In this document: in pieces, positions 41,879 to 54,403 of the stretch
Numbering within the stretch: the stretch's first letter is position 1
Layout of the letters: every line of letters begins with the position of its first letter
NCBI RefSeq assembly: GCF_021290925.1
Contig: NZ_JAJSLX010000001.1
Coordinates: forward strand, 496,001-560,000
Direction: 5' to 3'
DNA length: 64,000 bases
Source: Sessilibacter corallicola
GTDB taxonomy: Bacteria > Pseudomonadota > Gammaproteobacteria > Pseudomonadales > Cellvibrionaceae
Made by a program: the position numbers and the translations under genes
The notes under the pieces: model-generated
Database searches by the model: none
What the model was told of the DNA's origin: nothing
The model's input: only the letters and a program-made list of their open reading frames with translations

Positions 41879-43105
41879 TTAAGAACGATACTCCGCATTA
41901 ATTTTTACGTAATCGTAACTTAAATCCGTTGTCCAAACGGTTTCTTGAGAATCCCCTCTGCGCAAATTAATGCGAATCTCAATTTCTTGCTCAGACATCA
42001 CTTTTGCACCAGCTTCTTCAACGTAAGATTCAGCCCGCCCACCACTGGCAACAATTAAAACATCACCCAAATAAACATCAATTTTTGAAACATCCAATCC
42101 CTGAACACCAGCGTAGCCAATCGCAGCAACAATACGTCCCCAATTCGGATCACTGGCAAACAAGGCAGTTTTCACCAAGGGTGATTGTGCAACAGAATAA
42201 GCAACTCGCAGCGCTTCTTTTGAAGATTCAGCATTTTCCACAACTACCGATACTAATTTAGTCGCCCCTTCACCATCGGCTACAATTGCCTTCGCAATTT
42301 CTAACAGAACATCGTTTAATGCACTTGTGAATAGCTCGAACAATTCCGAATTATTTTCGTTAACCTCAATGGATGTGCCCGTTGCAACCAGCACACAAGA
42401 GTCATTCGTTGAGGTGTCACCATCGACGGTAATACGATTAAAGCTCTTCTCAACACCTTCAGCTAATAATTTTTGTAATAGACCTTTTTCAACTTGTGCG
42501 TCAGTTGCAACATAACCCAACATTGTCGCCATGTTAGGTTTAATCATTCCAGCACCTTTACTGATACCGGTAATATTGATTACTTGACCTTGATATTCAA
42601 TTTTTCGGCTAGCGCCTTTTGGACGAGTATCTGTAGTCATGATGGCACGACCAGCCGCGTCCCAATTGTCTTCTGACAAATTGTTAATCGCATCGGGTAA
42701 TGCGTTAAGAATTCGATCCGTCGGCAAGTGTTCGCCAATCACACCGGTTGAGAACGGCAATACTTGATCAACATTCACATCAATTAGATCAGCTACTTTT
42801 TGATTAATTGCTTGGGCATCAGCTAAACCTTGGTCACCCGTGCAAGCATTAGCATTACCGGAGTTTGTCACCAGGATTCGAATATTATTTTTAAGGTTTT
42901 CTCGGCAAATCAGCACCGGTGCAGCACAAAAAGCGTTTTGAGTAAAAACTCCAGCTACGGTGCTGGTGTCAGGAAACATCATTACCGTAATATCATCTCT
43001 CGTCGGTTGAGATGGGTTAGCCCCTTTGACATCGGCAAAAGAAGTACCTAATGAAAACCCATTAACTGGATTCATTTCAGGAAATGTGGAATTACCAACA
43101 GCCAT
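41879..43105 (-). CDS. argJ: Glutamate N-acetyltransferase/ornithine acetyltransferase ArgJ
   Basis: Recycles the acetyl group between acetylornithine and glutamate in arginine synthesis; in some organisms it also acetylates glutamate from acetyl-CoA. The autocleavage/nucleophile motif is seen as KGAGMIKPNMATMLGY, where Thr in MATML is the new N-terminal catalytic residue. TVDGDTSTNDS and DPNWGRIVAAIGYAG are other signatures. 408 residues. Confidence 0.96.
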   Translation of the reverse strand: MAVGNSTFPEMNPVNGFSLGTSFADVKGANPSQPTRDDITVMMFPDTSTVAGVFTQNAFCAAPVLICRENLKNNIRILVTNSGNANACTGDQGLADAQAINQKVADLIDVNVDQVLPFSTGVIGEHLPTDRILNALPDAINNLSEDNWDAAGRAIMTTDTRPKGASRKIEYQGQVINITGISKGAGMIKPNMATMLGYVATDAQVEKGLLQKLLAEGVEKSFNRITVDGDTSTNDSCVLVATGTSIEVNENNSELFELFTSALNDVLLEIAKAIVADGEGATKLVSVVVENAESSKEALRVAYSVAQSPLVKTALFASDPNWGRIVAAIGYAGVQGLDVSKIDVYLGDVLIVASGGRAESYVEEAGAKVMSEQEIEIRINLRRGDSQETVWTTDLSYDYVKINAEYRS

Positions 43106-43179
43106 GATTGCCCCTAAAAATACGTGTATAAAATATAAGCTTTATTTTATTTGAATTTCAGTGTCTATAAAACGAAAAA

Positions 43180-43215
43180 AACCACCCGAGCTTTAAACCA
43201 GGGTGGCTTTTAAAG
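43180..43215 (-). terminator. Terminator of secA
   Basis: On the minus strand AGCCACCC (43208-43201), a 13-base loop, GGGTGG (43187-43182), then TTTTTTTCG. Separates secA from argJ. Confidence 0.8.
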
Positions 43216-43231
43216 ACACGCTAAAAGTTTA

Positions 43232-45970
43232 TTAAGACAAACGTCCGTGGCAGTGCTTGTATTTTTTGCCCGAACCACAAGGACAAGGATCGTTGCGGCC
43301 AACCTTAGGCTCAGTTCGTCTTAACGGCGCAGCTGCTGCTGGCTCTTCACTTTCAGGAGCGGGTTCATTCAGAGAATTAGCCTGAGCATGCTCCATTTGA
43401 AGCGCCATATTTTCTTGCATCTCACGCTGGCGACGTTCAATTTCCTCGATTTGTTCTCGTGTAATCGGCTCAACTCGCGCTAGCATTTTGGTCACTTCTA
43501 GCTTGACGTTATCCAACAAACTCTGGAACAACTCAAATGATTCACGCTTGTATTCTTGCTTCGGATTTTTCTGAGCATAAGCACGCAAGTTAATACCTTG
43601 GCGCAAATGATCCATGTTGGCCAGATGTTCTTTCCACAACTGATCCAACACCTGAAGCATAACTCGACGTTCAACATCAACGATGACTTCACCGAAGCGT
43701 TCACACTTTTCTTTCCAATTCTGATCAGCTGCTTCTTGAATCTTCGCTAACAACGACTCTTCGTGAAGCGACTTATCTTCTTCAAGCCAAGATTGGATAG
43801 GTAATTTAAGCCCTAATTCGTTCTCCAAATTTTGCTCAAGCTCCGGAATATCCCATTGCTCTTCAACACTTTGAACAGGAACCGAACTCTGATAGATATC
43901 GCGAATCACATCTTGGCGAATTGCATTAACGGTATCAGAAATAGCATCAGCGTCTAGAAGTTCATTACGCTGCTGATAAATAACTTGGCGTTGGTCGTTA
44001 GCAACATCATCGTATTCAAGCAATTGCTTACGAATGTCGAAGTTTCTGCCTTCAACTTTTCTTTGAGCTTTCTCAATAGCGTTATTTACCATTTTTGCTT
44101 CAATGGCTTCGCCTTTTTCCATGCCCATCGCTTTCATAATGTTGCGAACGCGATCAGACGCAAAAATACGCATCAGACTATCTTCCAATGAAAGATAGAA
44201 GCGAGTCATTCCCGGATCACCTTGGCGACCAGAACGACCACGGAGCTGATTATCAATTCGGCGAGATTCATGCCGTTCAGTACCAATAATGTGTAAACCA
44301 CCATTATCAAGCACTTGCTGATGACGCTCTTTCCATTCAGACTTTATTTTTTCAATTTGCTCGTCTGTTGGGTTATCCAGTTCGGCGACTTCTGCTTCCC
44401 AATTCCCACCCAAAACGATATCCGTACCACGACCAGCCATATTAGTAGCGATAGTTACCGCTCTAGGGCGGCCCGCCTGCGCAATAATTTCAGCTTCTTT
44501 CTCGTGGAATTTAGCGTTAAGAACTTGGTGTTTGATACCCGCTTTGTTGAGACGAGCAGACATAATCTCTGACGTTTCAATCGACGCCGTTCCCACAAGT
44601 ACAGGCACGTCTTTGCCCATACAGTGCTTAACGTCATCAACAATGGCGTCGTACTTTTCTTCTAACGATAGGAAAACCAAATCGTTTAAGTCTTCACGAG
44701 CGATAGGTTTGTTAGTTGGTATAACGACAACATCCAATCCATAGATTTGGTGAAATTCTACGGCCTCAGTATCTGCAGTACCGGTCATACCACTGAGTTT
44801 TTTATAGATACGGAAGTAATTTTGGAATGTCGTGGAGGCCAATGTTTGACTTTCATTTTGAATCTGCAAGCCCTCTTTGGCTTCCAAGGCTTGATGCAAA
44901 CCTTCCGATAAACGACGCCCAGGCATTGTACGGCCAGTATGCTCATCAATCAGCATAACCTGGTTATTTTCGACAATGTAGTGAACGTTTTTATGGAACA
45001 AAGTGTGGGCACGCAACGCTGCGTGAACATGATGCAATAAACCTAGGTTTCCTGGGGAATACAGGCTATCGCCTTCCTCAAGCAGACCGTTACTGACTAA
45101 CAGATTCTCAATTTCCTGGTGACCAAGCTCCGTTAAATCAACTGATCGACTTTTTTCATCGACCAAATAATGCCCTGGGGTGATATTTTGGCTCTCAGGA
45201 TCATCCTCTTTGATCTCACCTTCTTGTGACTTTAAAAGAGGAATCAATTGATTTATTGAACGGTAAAGAGCAGAACTGTCTTGTGCCGCACCTGAAATAA
45301 TTAACGGCGTTCGGGCCTCATCAATCAGGATTGAGTCGACTTCGTCGACAATTGCAAAATTGAGCGGTCGCTGAGATTTGTCTTCATTACTCAACGCCAT
45401 ATTATCGCGCAGATAATCAAAACCAAATTCATTATTGGTTCCGTAGGTAATATCGGCAGCGTAAGCGTCTTTTTTCTCATCCGGGTCTTGCATGGAATAA
45501 ATGCTGCCAACTTCCATACCCAACGCGTTGTACAAAGGTGTCATCCACTGAGCATCGCGTCGCGCCAAGTAATCGTTAACCGTTACTACGTGCACACCAG
45601 CGCCACTGAGCGCGTTGAGGTACACCGGAAGCGTTGCCATTAATGTTTTACCTTCACCCGTGCGCATCTCAGCAATGCGACCCTCATGTAAGGTAATACC
45701 ACCAATCATTTGGACGTCAAAGTGACGCATTTCCATAGCTCGCTTGCCAGCTTCACGCACCAATGCAAACGCTTCAGGTAATAGCTGGTCTAGAGTTTCA
45801 CCTTTTTGGAAACGAGACTTGAACTCTTCTGTCTTTTCCTTGATTCCTTCGTCGGATAGCTTGACATATTCTTCTTCTAACGCATTGATTTTCACGACTG
45901 TACGTCGCATGCGCTTCACTTCTCGATCATTTTTTGTACCAAAAACGGCTTTAAAGGCTTTTCCTAACAT
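43232..45970 (-). CDS. secA: Preprotein translocase motor ATPase SecA
   Basis: Drives proteins through SecYEG. Walker A is [15 protein letters not shown]-type [13 protein letters not shown], and helicase domain 2 has [10 protein letters not shown] and [10 protein letters not shown]. The C-terminal zinc-binding tail [14 protein letters not shown], which binds SecB, is complete. I place the start at ATG 45970 (912 residues, [11 protein letters not shown]), the usual N-terminus, with GGAAAAAGAA just before it; the in-frame ATG 45982 is a close alternative. Confidence 0.96.
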   Translation of the reverse strand: MLGKAFKAVFGTKNDREVKRMRRTVVKINALEEEYVKLSDEGIKEKTEEFKSRFQKGETLDQLLPEAFALVREAGKRAMEMRHFDVQMIGGITLHEGRIAEMRTGEGKTLMATLPVYLNALSGAGVHVVTVNDYLARRDAQWMTPLYNALGMEVGSIYSMQDPDEKKDAYAADITYGTNNEFGFDYLRDNMALSNEDKSQRPLNFAIVDEVDSILIDEARTPLIISGAAQDSSALYRSINQLIPLLKSQEGEIKEDDPESQNITPGHYLVDEKSRSVDLTELGHQEIENLLVSNGLLEEGDSLYSPGNLGLLHHVHAALRAHTLFHKNVHYIVENNQVMLIDEHTGRTMPGRRLSEGLHQALEAKEGLQIQNESQTLASTTFQNYFRIYKKLSGMTGTADTEAVEFHQIYGLDVVVIPTNKPIAREDLNDLVFLSLEEKYDAIVDDVKHCMGKDVPVLVGTASIETSEIMSARLNKAGIKHQVLNAKFHEKEAEIIAQAGRPRAVTIATNMAGRGTDIVLGGNWEAEVAELDNPTDEQIEKIKSEWKERHQQVLDNGGLHIIGTERHESRRIDNQLRGRSGRQGDPGMTRFYLSLEDSLMRIFASDRVRNIMKAMGMEKGEAIEAKMVNNAIEKAQRKVEGRNFDIRKQLLEYDDVANDQRQVIYQQRNELLDADAISDTVNAIRQDVIRDIYQSSVPVQSVEEQWDIPELEQNLENELGLKLPIQSWLEEDKSLHEESLLAKIQEAADQNWKEKCERFGEVIVDVERRVMLQVLDQLWKEHLANMDHLRQGINLRAYAQKNPKQEYKRESFELFQSLLDNVKLEVTKMLARVEPITREQIEEIERRQREMQENMALQMEHAQANSLNEPAPESEEPAAAAPLRRTEPKVGRNDPCPCGSGKKYKHCHGRLS

Positions 45971-46065
45971 TTCTTTTTCCATAAAAAAGCATTGGGGCAG
46001 CTTGGCTACCAATGGGCGCCAAGTAAACAGGAAGGTGCTTGCAGAAGCAAGCGATAGGAGGAATT

Positions 46066-47001
46066 TTACCGTCGGTGAGTTCGGTGAATATACGAAGAAG
46101 GATCTACAGCACGGCCATTTTTGTAGACTTCAAAATGGACATGAGGGCCTGTTGAACGACCACTACTGCCCATAAGAGCAATAACTTGGCCTTTTTTAAC
46201 AACATCGCCAACTTTGACCAGATTCTTGTTATTGTGAGCGTAACGAGTAGAAAATCCAGAGCCGTGGTTAATTTCAACCATCTGGCCGTATCCGCTGCGA
46301 TCACTGGACCAAGTGACCACACCTGATGCCACAGCAATAATATTTGAATCAAACTTACCAGCGAAATCGACACCACTGTGCCAAGCAATTTTGCCATTGA
46401 ACGGATCCGTTCGACGCCCAAAGCGGGAGGACATCCAACCTTTTTCTATGGGTCGGCCTGCGATAAAGACATCGTTTTGTATCTTACGGTTTGCAATGAG
46501 CGCCTCAAGCGTCTCTAATTGCTGCTCTCGATCTTCTATTTGTCGGGAGAGATCATCGATGACATCAACGAAACTTGGGGGGACAAAATCGGCAGTTTCT
46601 TCGGTTATTTCGGGGCCGCCCAGTGCAGGACGCTGACTGAAATCGAATTCTCCAGAATCCAATTTGGCTAATGTTGTCAAACGCTCACCTAGAGCGTCCA
46701 TACGTACCAAACGGGCCTGAAGTTCAGCGACTCTTAAGGTTAGTGCTGCTAGATTTTCTTCAGTTTCTCGTTTGCTTTCAGAAATTGCTTGTTTTTGTTC
46801 TTCTAAGGTAGAGCGCCATGCGTGAGCGGTCTCTTGATCTAAGATATCAGACTGATCGCCCGATGTGATCATCGACCCTAAGTAAGCGCCCACACCCAAA
46901 GGCATACCGAGAATACAAAGTGAGAGAACAGCTCGCGTCCAACCACTCATATTGTAGGTTTTCGTGGCTTTGTTTTGTTTTCCGACAACAATAATTTTCA
47001 T
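46066..47001 (-). CDS. M23-family murein endopeptidase-like protein
   Basis: 311 residues. One N-terminal membrane helix (about 22-48), a coiled coil (about 65-115 and 155-175), then a C-terminal LytM/M23 domain with zinc ligands in WHSGVDFAG and HVHFEVY and the [10 protein letters not shown] stretch. All ligand residues are present, so it could be an active peptidoglycan hydrolase rather than a degenerate activator. It lies between lpxC and secA, where enteric bacteria have secM; the same gene is found here in Pseudomonas. Confidence 0.88.
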   Translation of the reverse strand: MKIIVVGKQNKATKTYNMSGWTRAVLSLCILGMPLGVGAYLGSMITSGDQSDILDQETAHAWRSTLEEQKQAISESKRETEENLAALTLRVAELQARLVRMDALGERLTTLAKLDSGEFDFSQRPALGGPEITEETADFVPPSFVDVIDDLSRQIEDREQQLETLEALIANRKIQNDVFIAGRPIEKGWMSSRFGRRTDPFNGKIAWHSGVDFAGKFDSNIIAVASGVVTWSSDRSGYGQMVEINHGSGFSTRYAHNNKNLVKVGDVVKKGQVIALMGSSGRSTGPHVHFEVYKNGRAVDPSSYIHRTHRR

Positions 47002-47476
47002 AGCTTACAAAGCGTAAAAACCTAGCTTCTCTAACCAACTGATAAAACAAACACAGAAAAATTCATTTAAGTTCTTGCCTTATTCCCTCAAGTAGTCGCG
47101 AATTCCCTCGCATATGACAAGAGATAATGCCAAATCGAGATTCGGGATACAACAACGTATGTGTGGAATTAATGAAGTTTATAGAGAAACGTTAAGGTTA
47201 GTAAATCCTGCAATTAAAATACTTTGCGGTTATCCACATTAAATTATGGTCAACCAGACCAAATTGTTCAATTAACAAACAAAAAATAAGGGGTTAGGCA
47301 ATATTGAAGAGTCTGAGCAAGAACTAAGTGAAATAAGTAAACCAGAGAGGCAGAGTATGCTGGAAAAACAATAAGCTGGAAGCGATTTGGATGGAAAATA
47401 CGCGTTAGAACTTCTTTTTCAGTTATCCGTGAGCCTCAATTTGAATCATTAAGGCCCAGGACAAATAAACTGTATC
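47002..47476. other. Intergenic region with one DnaA box
   Basis: 475 bp between lpxC and the M23 peptidase gene, which must hold the promoter of the latter. TTATCCACA (47230-47238) is a perfect DnaA box. No coding frame or RNA gene is evident; no terminator for lpxC was recognised. Confidence 0.4.
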
Positions 47477-48388
47477 TTATGAAGCAGCCATCATTGGCTT
47501 AATGTAAGAAATCGGTGATGTTGCCTCTTCAAAAGTGACAACTTCCCAAGCACTTTTCTGTTTCAGAAGCTCTCGCAGAAGTTTGTTGTTCAGGGCATGA
47601 CCTGATTTGTGGGCTCTAAACTCACCAATCAAGCTATTGCCTAGAAGATACAAATCACCAATTGCGTCTAGGATTTTGTGTTTTACAAACTCATCCTCAT
47701 AGCGCAAGCCGTCTTCGTTAAGAATACGGTATTGATCAACAACGATTGCGTTATCAACGCTACCGCCTTTTGCTAAGCCTTTGGAGCGCAAATATTCGAA
47801 ATCACGTGTAAAACCAAAAGTTCTAGCTCTACTGACTTCCTTAACAAAAGAGGTACTGGAAAAATCAACCTCGGCACTTGCCACTCGATCATGGAAAACT
47901 GGGTGATCGAAATCAATGCTAAAGGCCACTTTGAATCCATCAAACGGGATGAATTCAGCGACCTTATCACCTTCCGAAATGGAAACCTTTCGCTTAATGC
48001 GAATAAATTTCTTGGCAGCTGACTGCTCTTCGATTCCAGCGGATTGAATCAAGAAAACAAACGGCCCCGCACTGCCATCCATAATAGGAACTTCAGGAGA
48101 GCTCACTTCAACGATAGCGTTATCAATGCCAAGACCCGCCATTGCTGACAACAAATGCTCAACGGTAGAAACACGCACATCGCCTTTCATCAGGGTAGTG
48201 GAGAGGGTCGTGTCACCTACATTTTCAGCTTTTGCAACTATATCCACCGGCGGACTCAAATCTGCTCGGCGAAAAATAATACCAGTATCAACAGGTGCGG
48301 GTTTTAAAGTGAGATACACTTTTTCACCAGTGTGCAAACCAACACCAGTGGCGCGAATAGCATTTTTTAATGTCCGCTGTTTTATCAT
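47477..48388 (-). CDS. lpxC: UDP-3-O-acyl-N-acetylglucosamine deacetylase LpxC
   Basis: The committed step of lipid A synthesis. Start at ATG 48388 (MIKQRTLKN, 303 residues, near the usual 305), not the upstream frame start. Zinc ligands are in [11 protein letters not shown] and the later [20 protein letters not shown] carries the catalytic His. It closes the dcw cluster 199 bp after ftsZ. Confidence 0.97.
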   Translation of the reverse strand: MIKQRTLKNAIRATGVGLHTGEKVYLTLKPAPVDTGIIFRRADLSPPVDIVAKAENVGDTTLSTTLMKGDVRVSTVEHLLSAMAGLGIDNAIVEVSSPEVPIMDGSAGPFVFLIQSAGIEEQSAAKKFIRIKRKVSISEGDKVAEFIPFDGFKVAFSIDFDHPVFHDRVASAEVDFSSTSFVKEVSRARTFGFTRDFEYLRSKGLAKGGSVDNAIVVDQYRILNEDGLRYEDEFVKHKILDAIGDLYLLGNSLIGEFRAHKSGHALNNKLLRELLKQKSAWEVVTFEEATSPISYIKPMMAAS

Positions 48389-48587
48389 CGAAAAGACGAA
48401 ACTCCAATGTGGCACCAAAACAATAAGTCAGAATTATTCTGGAGCGGGGCTAAAATTGACGGCAATACTACCAGAGTTGTAATACTGACACCATTGAACT
48501 GAATGACAGCCCAACAGACTCACAAAACTCAGTTAAGTTCTGATCAAGTATTAAACAACCTGTCACTATTTACCGTAATCTTATCGA

Positions 48588-49790
48588 TTAATCTGCCTGA
48601 CGTCTCAAAAATGCCGGGATATCCAAGTATTCAAGATCGCGCTCATCAATGGCCTTGTTCTTTGCAACGGAACCTGGAGCTGATTTTCCAGCGGCGGCAT
48701 TCTCACGAGCTTGTTGCTTGCGCATAATCGTTGGACGATCAAGCTTATTGTAGTCAGGCGTTCCCGATTGAACGGCTGAGTTATCAATAACCTTGCTCAT
48801 ATTTTTTTCTTTAGGAGTCACAGGCAACTCAATGGCACTGCCAAGTCCTGTTGCAACTACAGTTACACGCAATTCACCTGACATATCAGGATCGATAACC
48901 GTACCGACAACCACGGTAGCATCATTAGAAGCAAACTCCTCAACGGTATCACCTACCTCAGAGAACTCACCCAAGGACAAATCCATACCTGCGGTAATAT
49001 TAACCAAGATACCACGAGCACCTTCTAGGTTGATATCGTCAAGTAATGGGCTTCGAATCGCAGCTTCTGCAGCTTCTCGAGCTCGGTTTTCACCTTTAGA
49101 GTGACCAGTACCCATCATAGCCATGCCCATTTCGGACATCACCGTGCGAACGTCAGCGAAGTCGACGTTGATCATTCCTGGGCGGATAATCAGATCCGCG
49201 ATACCTTGAACGGCGCCCAACAATACGTCGTTAGCTGCTTTGAACGCATCTAGCAACGAAGTGGCACTGCCGAGTACCGACAATAACTTCTCGTTAGGAA
49301 TCGTAATTAATGAATCCACTCGCTCTTCAAGCTCAGTAATACCAAGCTCAGCGATTTTCATGCGCTTTTTACCTTCAAACGGGAATGGTTTAGTCACCAC
49401 AGCAACCGTTAGAATGCCCATTTCACGAGCAATTTCGGCAACTACTGGTGCACCACCGGTACCGGTACCACCACCCATACCTGCGGTGATGAACACCATA
49501 TCGGCGCCGGACAAGACTTCAGCGATACGATCGCGATCTTCCATTGCTGCCTGGCGTCCAACATCTGGGTTAGCGCCGGCACCCAAACCTTTGGTCATAC
49601 CTTGACCAAGTTGTAGCACGGTTCGTGTGTCAACATTTTTAAGTGCTTGGGCGTCGGTATTCGCACAAATGAACTCCACACCTTCGATGTGACTTTCAAT
49701 CATGTGCTTAACGGCATTACCACCACCGCCACCAACACCAACAACTTTAATTACTGCATTCTGAGGAATGCTGTCTACCAGCTCGAACAT
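48588..49790 (-). CDS. ftsZ: Cell division GTPase FtsZ
   Basis: The tubulin homologue that forms the division ring. The GTP-binding motif GGGTGTG is in [14 protein letters not shown], and [13 protein letters not shown] and the T7-loop residues ([11 protein letters not shown]) are seen. The C-terminal conserved peptide [13 protein letters not shown], which binds FtsA and ZipA, ends the protein. 400 residues. Confidence 0.98.
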   Translation of the reverse strand: MFELVDSIPQNAVIKVVGVGGGGGNAVKHMIESHIEGVEFICANTDAQALKNVDTRTVLQLGQGMTKGLGAGANPDVGRQAAMEDRDRIAEVLSGADMVFITAGMGGGTGTGGAPVVAEIAREMGILTVAVVTKPFPFEGKKRMKIAELGITELEERVDSLITIPNEKLLSVLGSATSLLDAFKAANDVLLGAVQGIADLIIRPGMINVDFADVRTVMSEMGMAMMGTGHSKGENRAREAAEAAIRSPLLDDINLEGARGILVNITAGMDLSLGEFSEVGDTVEEFASNDATVVVGTVIDPDMSGELRVTVVATGLGSAIELPVTPKEKNMSKVIDNSAVQSGTPDYNKLDRPTIMRKQQARENAAAGKSAPGSVAKNKAIDERDLEYLDIPAFLRRQAD

Positions 49791-49880
49791 AACGTCCCCT
49801 CTCTTTTTTCTCTATTAACTTAGCGAATTAACGCTTTACCCTGATGAAACTCGGTCAAAGATATCTTTGACGAAATTCTT

Positions 49881-51113
49881 TTACATATTGGAATCGAACC
49901 ACTTTTTGATTCGACCCCAAACATTTTCTGACGGCTTTTCTACCTGTCCGCGTCGGCCGTCAATGTGTGTTTTCATTCCGTACAACAACAAACCGACGCC
50001 GGTTGAATAAATTGGGTTATCAACAATGTCTGATAGCCCCCGAATACTGTGCGGTGAACCCAGGCGAACTGGCATATGAAAAATTTCTTCTGCCAATTCA
50101 ACAACGCCTTCCATTTTTGACGTGCCACCGGTTAACACAATGCCTGCTGCAACTAAGTCTTCGTATCCGCTGCGACGCAACTCTGCTTGGATTAAGGTAA
50201 ACAACTCGTCGTAACGAGGTTCAACCACCTCAGCCAGCGCTTGTCGTGATAAATCACGTGGCTTGCGATCACCAACGCTGGGTACTTTTATACTTTCGTC
50301 ATCACCGGTGAGCTTCGCCAATGCACACGCATACTTAATTTTGATGTCTTCGGCGTGCGGTGTAGGTGTTCTTAGGGCCATTGCAATATCGTTGGTAACT
50401 TGGTCACCCGCAATTGGGATAACACCCGTGTGACGAATCGCGCCTTCACTGAACACTGCAATATCGGTAGTGCCACCACCGATATCCACCAAACACACAC
50501 CTAGTTCTTTTTCGTCTTCGGTTAGAACCGAATAGCTGGAAGCGAGCTGTTCCAAAATAATGTCTTCGACTTCCAAACCACAACGACGAATACACTTTTC
50601 AATATTTTGTGCAGCATTTACTGCACAAGTAACCAGATGAACCTTGGCTTCCAAACGAACTCCCGACATACCGAGTGGTTCTTTAACGCCTTCTTGTTCA
50701 TCAATTAAATATTCTTGCGGCAAGATATGGAGTATTTTTTGATCTGCAGGAATCGCAACTGCCTGCGCCGCATCAATAACTCGATCTAAATCTTGCTCAA
50801 GTACTTCGCGATCTTTAATTGCGACAATACCGTGTGAATTAAGACTACTGATGTGGCTACCAGCAATCCCCACATACACCGAGTGAATCTGGCAACCTGC
50901 CATTAACTCAGCTTCTTCAACAGCGCGTTGGATCGATTGCACGGTCGACTCAATATTAACGACAACACCTTTTTTAAGTCCTGTCGATTTATGAGAACCA
51001 ATACCAATAATTTCCAATTCACCTTCTGGCGATACTTCACCCACGATGGCAACCACCTTGGAAGTACCTATATCCAAGCCAACAATCATGCGGTTGTCAG
51101 GGGCATTTGCCAT
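49881..51113 (-). CDS. ftsA: Cell division protein FtsA
   Basis: The actin-like protein that ties FtsZ to the membrane. Nucleotide-binding motifs VGLDIGTSKVVAIVG and LVDIGGGTTDIAVF are seen, along with a C-terminal amphipathic helix (GRIKKWFDSN). 410 residues. 30 bases follow ftsQ. Confidence 0.97.
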   Translation of the reverse strand: MANAPDNRMIVGLDIGTSKVVAIVGEVSPEGELEIIGIGSHKSTGLKKGVVVNIESTVQSIQRAVEEAELMAGCQIHSVYVGIAGSHISSLNSHGIVAIKDREVLEQDLDRVIDAAQAVAIPADQKILHILPQEYLIDEQEGVKEPLGMSGVRLEAKVHLVTCAVNAAQNIEKCIRRCGLEVEDIILEQLASSYSVLTEDEKELGVCLVDIGGGTTDIAVFSEGAIRHTGVIPIAGDQVTNDIAMALRTPTPHAEDIKIKYACALAKLTGDDESIKVPSVGDRKPRDLSRQALAEVVEPRYDELFTLIQAELRRSGYEDLVAAGIVLTGGTSKMEGVVELAEEIFHMPVRLGSPHSIRGLSDIVDNPIYSTGVGLLLYGMKTHIDGRRGQVEKPSENVWGRIKKWFDSNM

Positions 51114-51143
51114 TTTTTAGTCCTTGTATCTTCCGACTAGATG

Positions 51144-52013
51144 TTACTGATTAAGCGGTTGTGTATTTTCTTTTTTAACCGAAATATTTTTCCAGTTAAC
51201 CGCCACACCATTTCGGTATCGTAAATCAACACTTTCAATATTATCGGCTTCGTCAATTAAGTGTTTTTCGTAAACGACAACGAAACGTTCCAATTTGTCT
51301 TCTATGTTATTTTTTCCAAGTATGACTGATATTTTATTATCCAGCCCCAACGTCCAGGAATAATCATCACCTAAAGTCAGCCAAACCGGGTCAAGTCCGT
51401 GAAGCCTTAATTGACTTGAAAACGACATAAATTGTTCAGTTACTTTTATCTCTGTGCCCTCAGGGCCATTTAATCCCGGCAATTGCGTTAAAAAATTATT
51501 CCTGCCGATATCAATTCGTTTTCCAGCTTGATTTAAAAAGCTGTCATTTCCCCACCGAGCAATCGCAGTTTCTTCTACTAATGTAACCTTTAACTTGTCA
51601 GGCCACTGTCGATTTAGTGTTGCTTGGGCTATCCAGGGGTCGGATTCTAACTGTCGTTTCAGACGATTTAAATCAAGTCCTAAAAAACTTTTATCAACCA
51701 GTGGCTCAACCAAACTTTCAAATCGCTCCAGCGATACCTGCTCTAAGTCACCGTCAACAATCACTGCCGATACTGACCGATCGACAACTTCCAGTGTTTT
51801 TTGCCTGGCAAGAATTCCAAGTAAAACCGCGCCAACCGCCAACATGCTTAAAACACTAAATGCAATGATCCACGATAGAACCCTTTGCTTACCTGGTGTC
51901 TTGTCGGACTTTCCTTTAGGTTTTCGTTTTGTAGAACTTGCTCCGCGTTTAGTTGATTTTGCAACTAATTGTCCATTTAAACGATTCGCCCTGAATAAAA
52001 AGGCAGCCGTCAC
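51144..52013 (-). CDS. ftsQ: Cell division protein FtsQ
   Basis: A single-pass membrane protein of the FtsQLB complex. A basic cytoplasmic N-terminus (1-45), one helix (WIIAFSVLSMLAVGAVLLG), a POTRA domain (about 75-145) and a beta domain (RWPDKLKVTLVEETAIARW). 289 residues. Overlaps ddlB by 4 bases. Confidence 0.95.
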   Translation of the reverse strand: MTAAFLFRANRLNGQLVAKSTKRGASSTKRKPKGKSDKTPGKQRVLSWIIAFSVLSMLAVGAVLLGILARQKTLEVVDRSVSAVIVDGDLEQVSLERFESLVEPLVDKSFLGLDLNRLKRQLESDPWIAQATLNRQWPDKLKVTLVEETAIARWGNDSFLNQAGKRIDIGRNNFLTQLPGLNGPEGTEIKVTEQFMSFSSQLRLHGLDPVWLTLGDDYSWTLGLDNKISVILGKNNIEDKLERFVVVYEKHLIDEADNIESVDLRYRNGVAVNWKNISVKKENTQPLNQ

Positions 52014-52945
52014 TGGGTCTCCTTGACCAGCGTCTGAGAAATAATCTCAACGCACAAATCCTGAAAACTTAACCCCACCGAATTCGCCGCCATTGGCACT
52101 AGACTATGATCAGTCATACCGGGAACCGTATTTACTTCCAATAAATAAAAATTCCCTTGTTGGTCGGCCATAAAATCAACACGTCCCCAGCCACTGCAAC
52201 CAACACTTTCAAAAGCTTTCAGAGCTAGCTCGCATAATTCAGATAATTTTTCTTCATCCAACCCACACGGAATTAAATATTGGGTTTCATCTGAGAAATA
52301 CTTGGCTTGGTAATCGTAAAAAGTGTTGTTTACTACTACTTTAATCGGCGACAAACACCGATTGGCCAAAACAGTAACGGTGTATTCGGCGCCTTCAATC
52401 AGTTCCTCAGCAATAATTGACGGATCAAACTGACAAGCATTTTCATATGCTGTTCGCAAATCGTCAGCGCAATCAACCTTCGACATTCCTATGCTTGAGC
52501 CTTCATGAGCAGGCTTGACCATTGCCTTACCGCCCAGTTTATTCAAACACGAATCCCAATCAGTAGTTGCCGTTAAAACCTCAAAATTTGGAGTTGGTAA
52601 ACCGAGCGCCAACCAGAGGTATTTACTCTTTAACTTATCCATAGCTAAGGCGGAAGCTTGGACATTACTGCCAGTGTAGGGAATTCCTAATAATTCCAAA
52701 GCAGCTTGAATTTTTCCGTCTTCTCCACCTGGGCCATGCAATGCAATAAAAGCTCGATCAATATTTTGATCGATGAGCTGCGATATTGGTTTAGCACCAA
52801 GATCGATTTCAACAATATCAACACCTGCAGCATCCAACGCTCTACTAATCGCCTTCCCGCTTTTCAGGGAAATTTCTCGCTCAGCAGACGTGCCGCCATA
52901 AAGAACAGCGACTCTACCTAGTTGTTGAATTAATTGACCGCTCAT
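52010..52945 (-). CDS. ddlB: D-alanine-D-alanine ligase
   Basis: Joins two D-Ala for the peptidoglycan stem. ATP-grasp signatures: LYGGTSAEREISLKSG, HGPGGEDGKIQ, KPAHEGSSIGMSKV, and EVNTVPGMTDHSLVP. 311 residues. DdlB-type position in the dcw cluster between murC and ftsQ. Confidence 0.97.
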   Translation of the reverse strand: MSGQLIQQLGRVAVLYGGTSAEREISLKSGKAISRALDAAGVDIVEIDLGAKPISQLIDQNIDRAFIALHGPGGEDGKIQAALELLGIPYTGSNVQASALAMDKLKSKYLWLALGLPTPNFEVLTATTDWDSCLNKLGGKAMVKPAHEGSSIGMSKVDCADDLRTAYENACQFDPSIIAEELIEGAEYTVTVLANRCLSPIKVVVNNTFYDYQAKYFSDETQYLIPCGLDEEKLSELCELALKAFESVGCSGWGRVDFMADQQGNFYLLEVNTVPGMTDHSLVPMAANSVGLSFQDLCVEIISQTLVKETQ

Positions 52946-52966
52946 AAAACTCTTATCAATCTAAAA

Positions 52967-54403
52967 TTACTGTAGTTTTCTCTTTGCCAGCTCTTTAGCC
53001 AGAGTGCCAACATTACCGGCACCTTGGGTTATAACAATGTCGCCGGGCTGAACGATTTCTCGAATAACCTCTGGCACACCATCAATACCTTTAACAAAAA
53101 TTGGATCGACTTGACCGCGTATGCGAATACTTCGACTTAAATGTCGGCCGTCAGCTCCAGTAATAGGTTCTTCACCGGCACTGTAAACTTCCAGCAAAAC
53201 CAGCACATCAACATTCGATAAAACTTCGACAAAATCTTCGAATAAATCGCGAGTACGCGTGTAACGGTGCGGTTGATAAACCATAACCAAGCGACGGTCA
53301 GGCCATCCTGCTCGCACCGCTTTTATCGTTGCATCGACTTCACTTGGGTGGTGCCCATAATCGTCGACTAGCATTGCCGTACCATTGTCTAAAGCGATAT
53401 CGCCATAAACTTGGAAGCGTCGGCCAACGCCTAAGAATCCAGATAAACCATTTTGTATTGCATCTGTACTAATGCCTTCATCGACAGCAACCGCAATTGC
53501 AGCTAAGGCATTAAGAACGTTGTGCATACCCGGCATGTTTAAAAATATTTCTAACGGTTCATCCCAATCTGGGCCAACTACTTTAAAGCGACTGTTAAGA
53601 CCTTCTTGACGAACGTCGATTGCACGAAAATCACAATGTTCACTGATGCCATAGGTAAGCACAGGTCTGGATATGTCCGGTATGATTTCGCGAACAATGG
53701 GGTCATCTCCGCAAACCACCGCCAATCCATAAAATGGCAAGTTGTGGAGAAACTCAATAAAGGTTTTCTTTAATCGAGAAAAATCACCTTCGTATGTATC
53801 CATGTGATCGGCATCAATATTGGTAACAATGGCAACCATCGGCTGCAAATGTAAAAAAGATGCGTCACTTTCGTCAGCTTCTGCAATTAAATAGCGACTT
53901 TGTCCCAACTGAGCATTGGTACCCGCACTCGTCAGCAAACCACCAATAACAAACGTTGGATCACGCTCTGCTGCGGCAAAAACAGATGCCAGAAAACTGG
54001 TGGTTGTCGTTTTTCCGTGCGTTCCCGCCACAGCAATTCCGTGACGGTAACGCATTAACTCTCCGAGCATTTCCGCTCTTCGAACAACAGGGATACGATA
54101 CTCTCGAGCACTGACTAACTCTGGATTTGTCAAATCAATTGCTGTTGAGTTAACAACCACGTCAGCGCCAACAACATTGGAACCGTGGTGACCAATAAAA
54201 ACTTTTGCGCCTAAATCGGATAAACGTCTCGTAACGTCCGATTCTTTTAAGTCAGAACCGGTAATCTGATACCCTTGATTTAATAGTACTTCCGCAATGC
54301 CAGACATCCCAGCACCGCCAATACCGATAAAATGAATGCGTTTTATTCGACGCATTTCCGGTACTTGATTAATCAGTCCATTTGTCGATTGTGAAGCCAT
54401 CAA
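52967..54403 (-). CDS. murC: UDP-N-acetylmuramate-L-alanine ligase
   Basis: Adds L-Ala to UDP-MurNAc. Seen: [19 protein letters not shown]-binding [11 protein letters not shown], and [12 protein letters not shown]. 478 residues. Overlaps murG by 4 bases. Confidence 0.97.
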   Translation of the reverse strand: MMASQSTNGLINQVPEMRRIKRIHFIGIGGAGMSGIAEVLLNQGYQITGSDLKESDVTRRLSDLGAKVFIGHHGSNVVGADVVVNSTAIDLTNPELVSAREYRIPVVRRAEMLGELMRYRHGIAVAGTHGKTTTTSFLASVFAAAERDPTFVIGGLLTSAGTNAQLGQSRYLIAEADESDASFLHLQPMVAIVTNIDADHMDTYEGDFSRLKKTFIEFLHNLPFYGLAVVCGDDPIVREIIPDISRPVLTYGISEHCDFRAIDVRQEGLNSRFKVVGPDWDEPLEIFLNMPGMHNVLNALAAIAVAVDEGISTDAIQNGLSGFLGVGRRFQVYGDIALDNGTAMLVDDYGHHPSEVDATIKAVRAGWPDRRLVMVYQPHRYTRTRDLFEDFVEVLSNVDVLVLLEVYSAGEEPITGADGRHLSRSIRIRGQVDPIFVKGIDGVPEVIREIVQPGDIVITQGAGNVGTLAKELAKRKLQ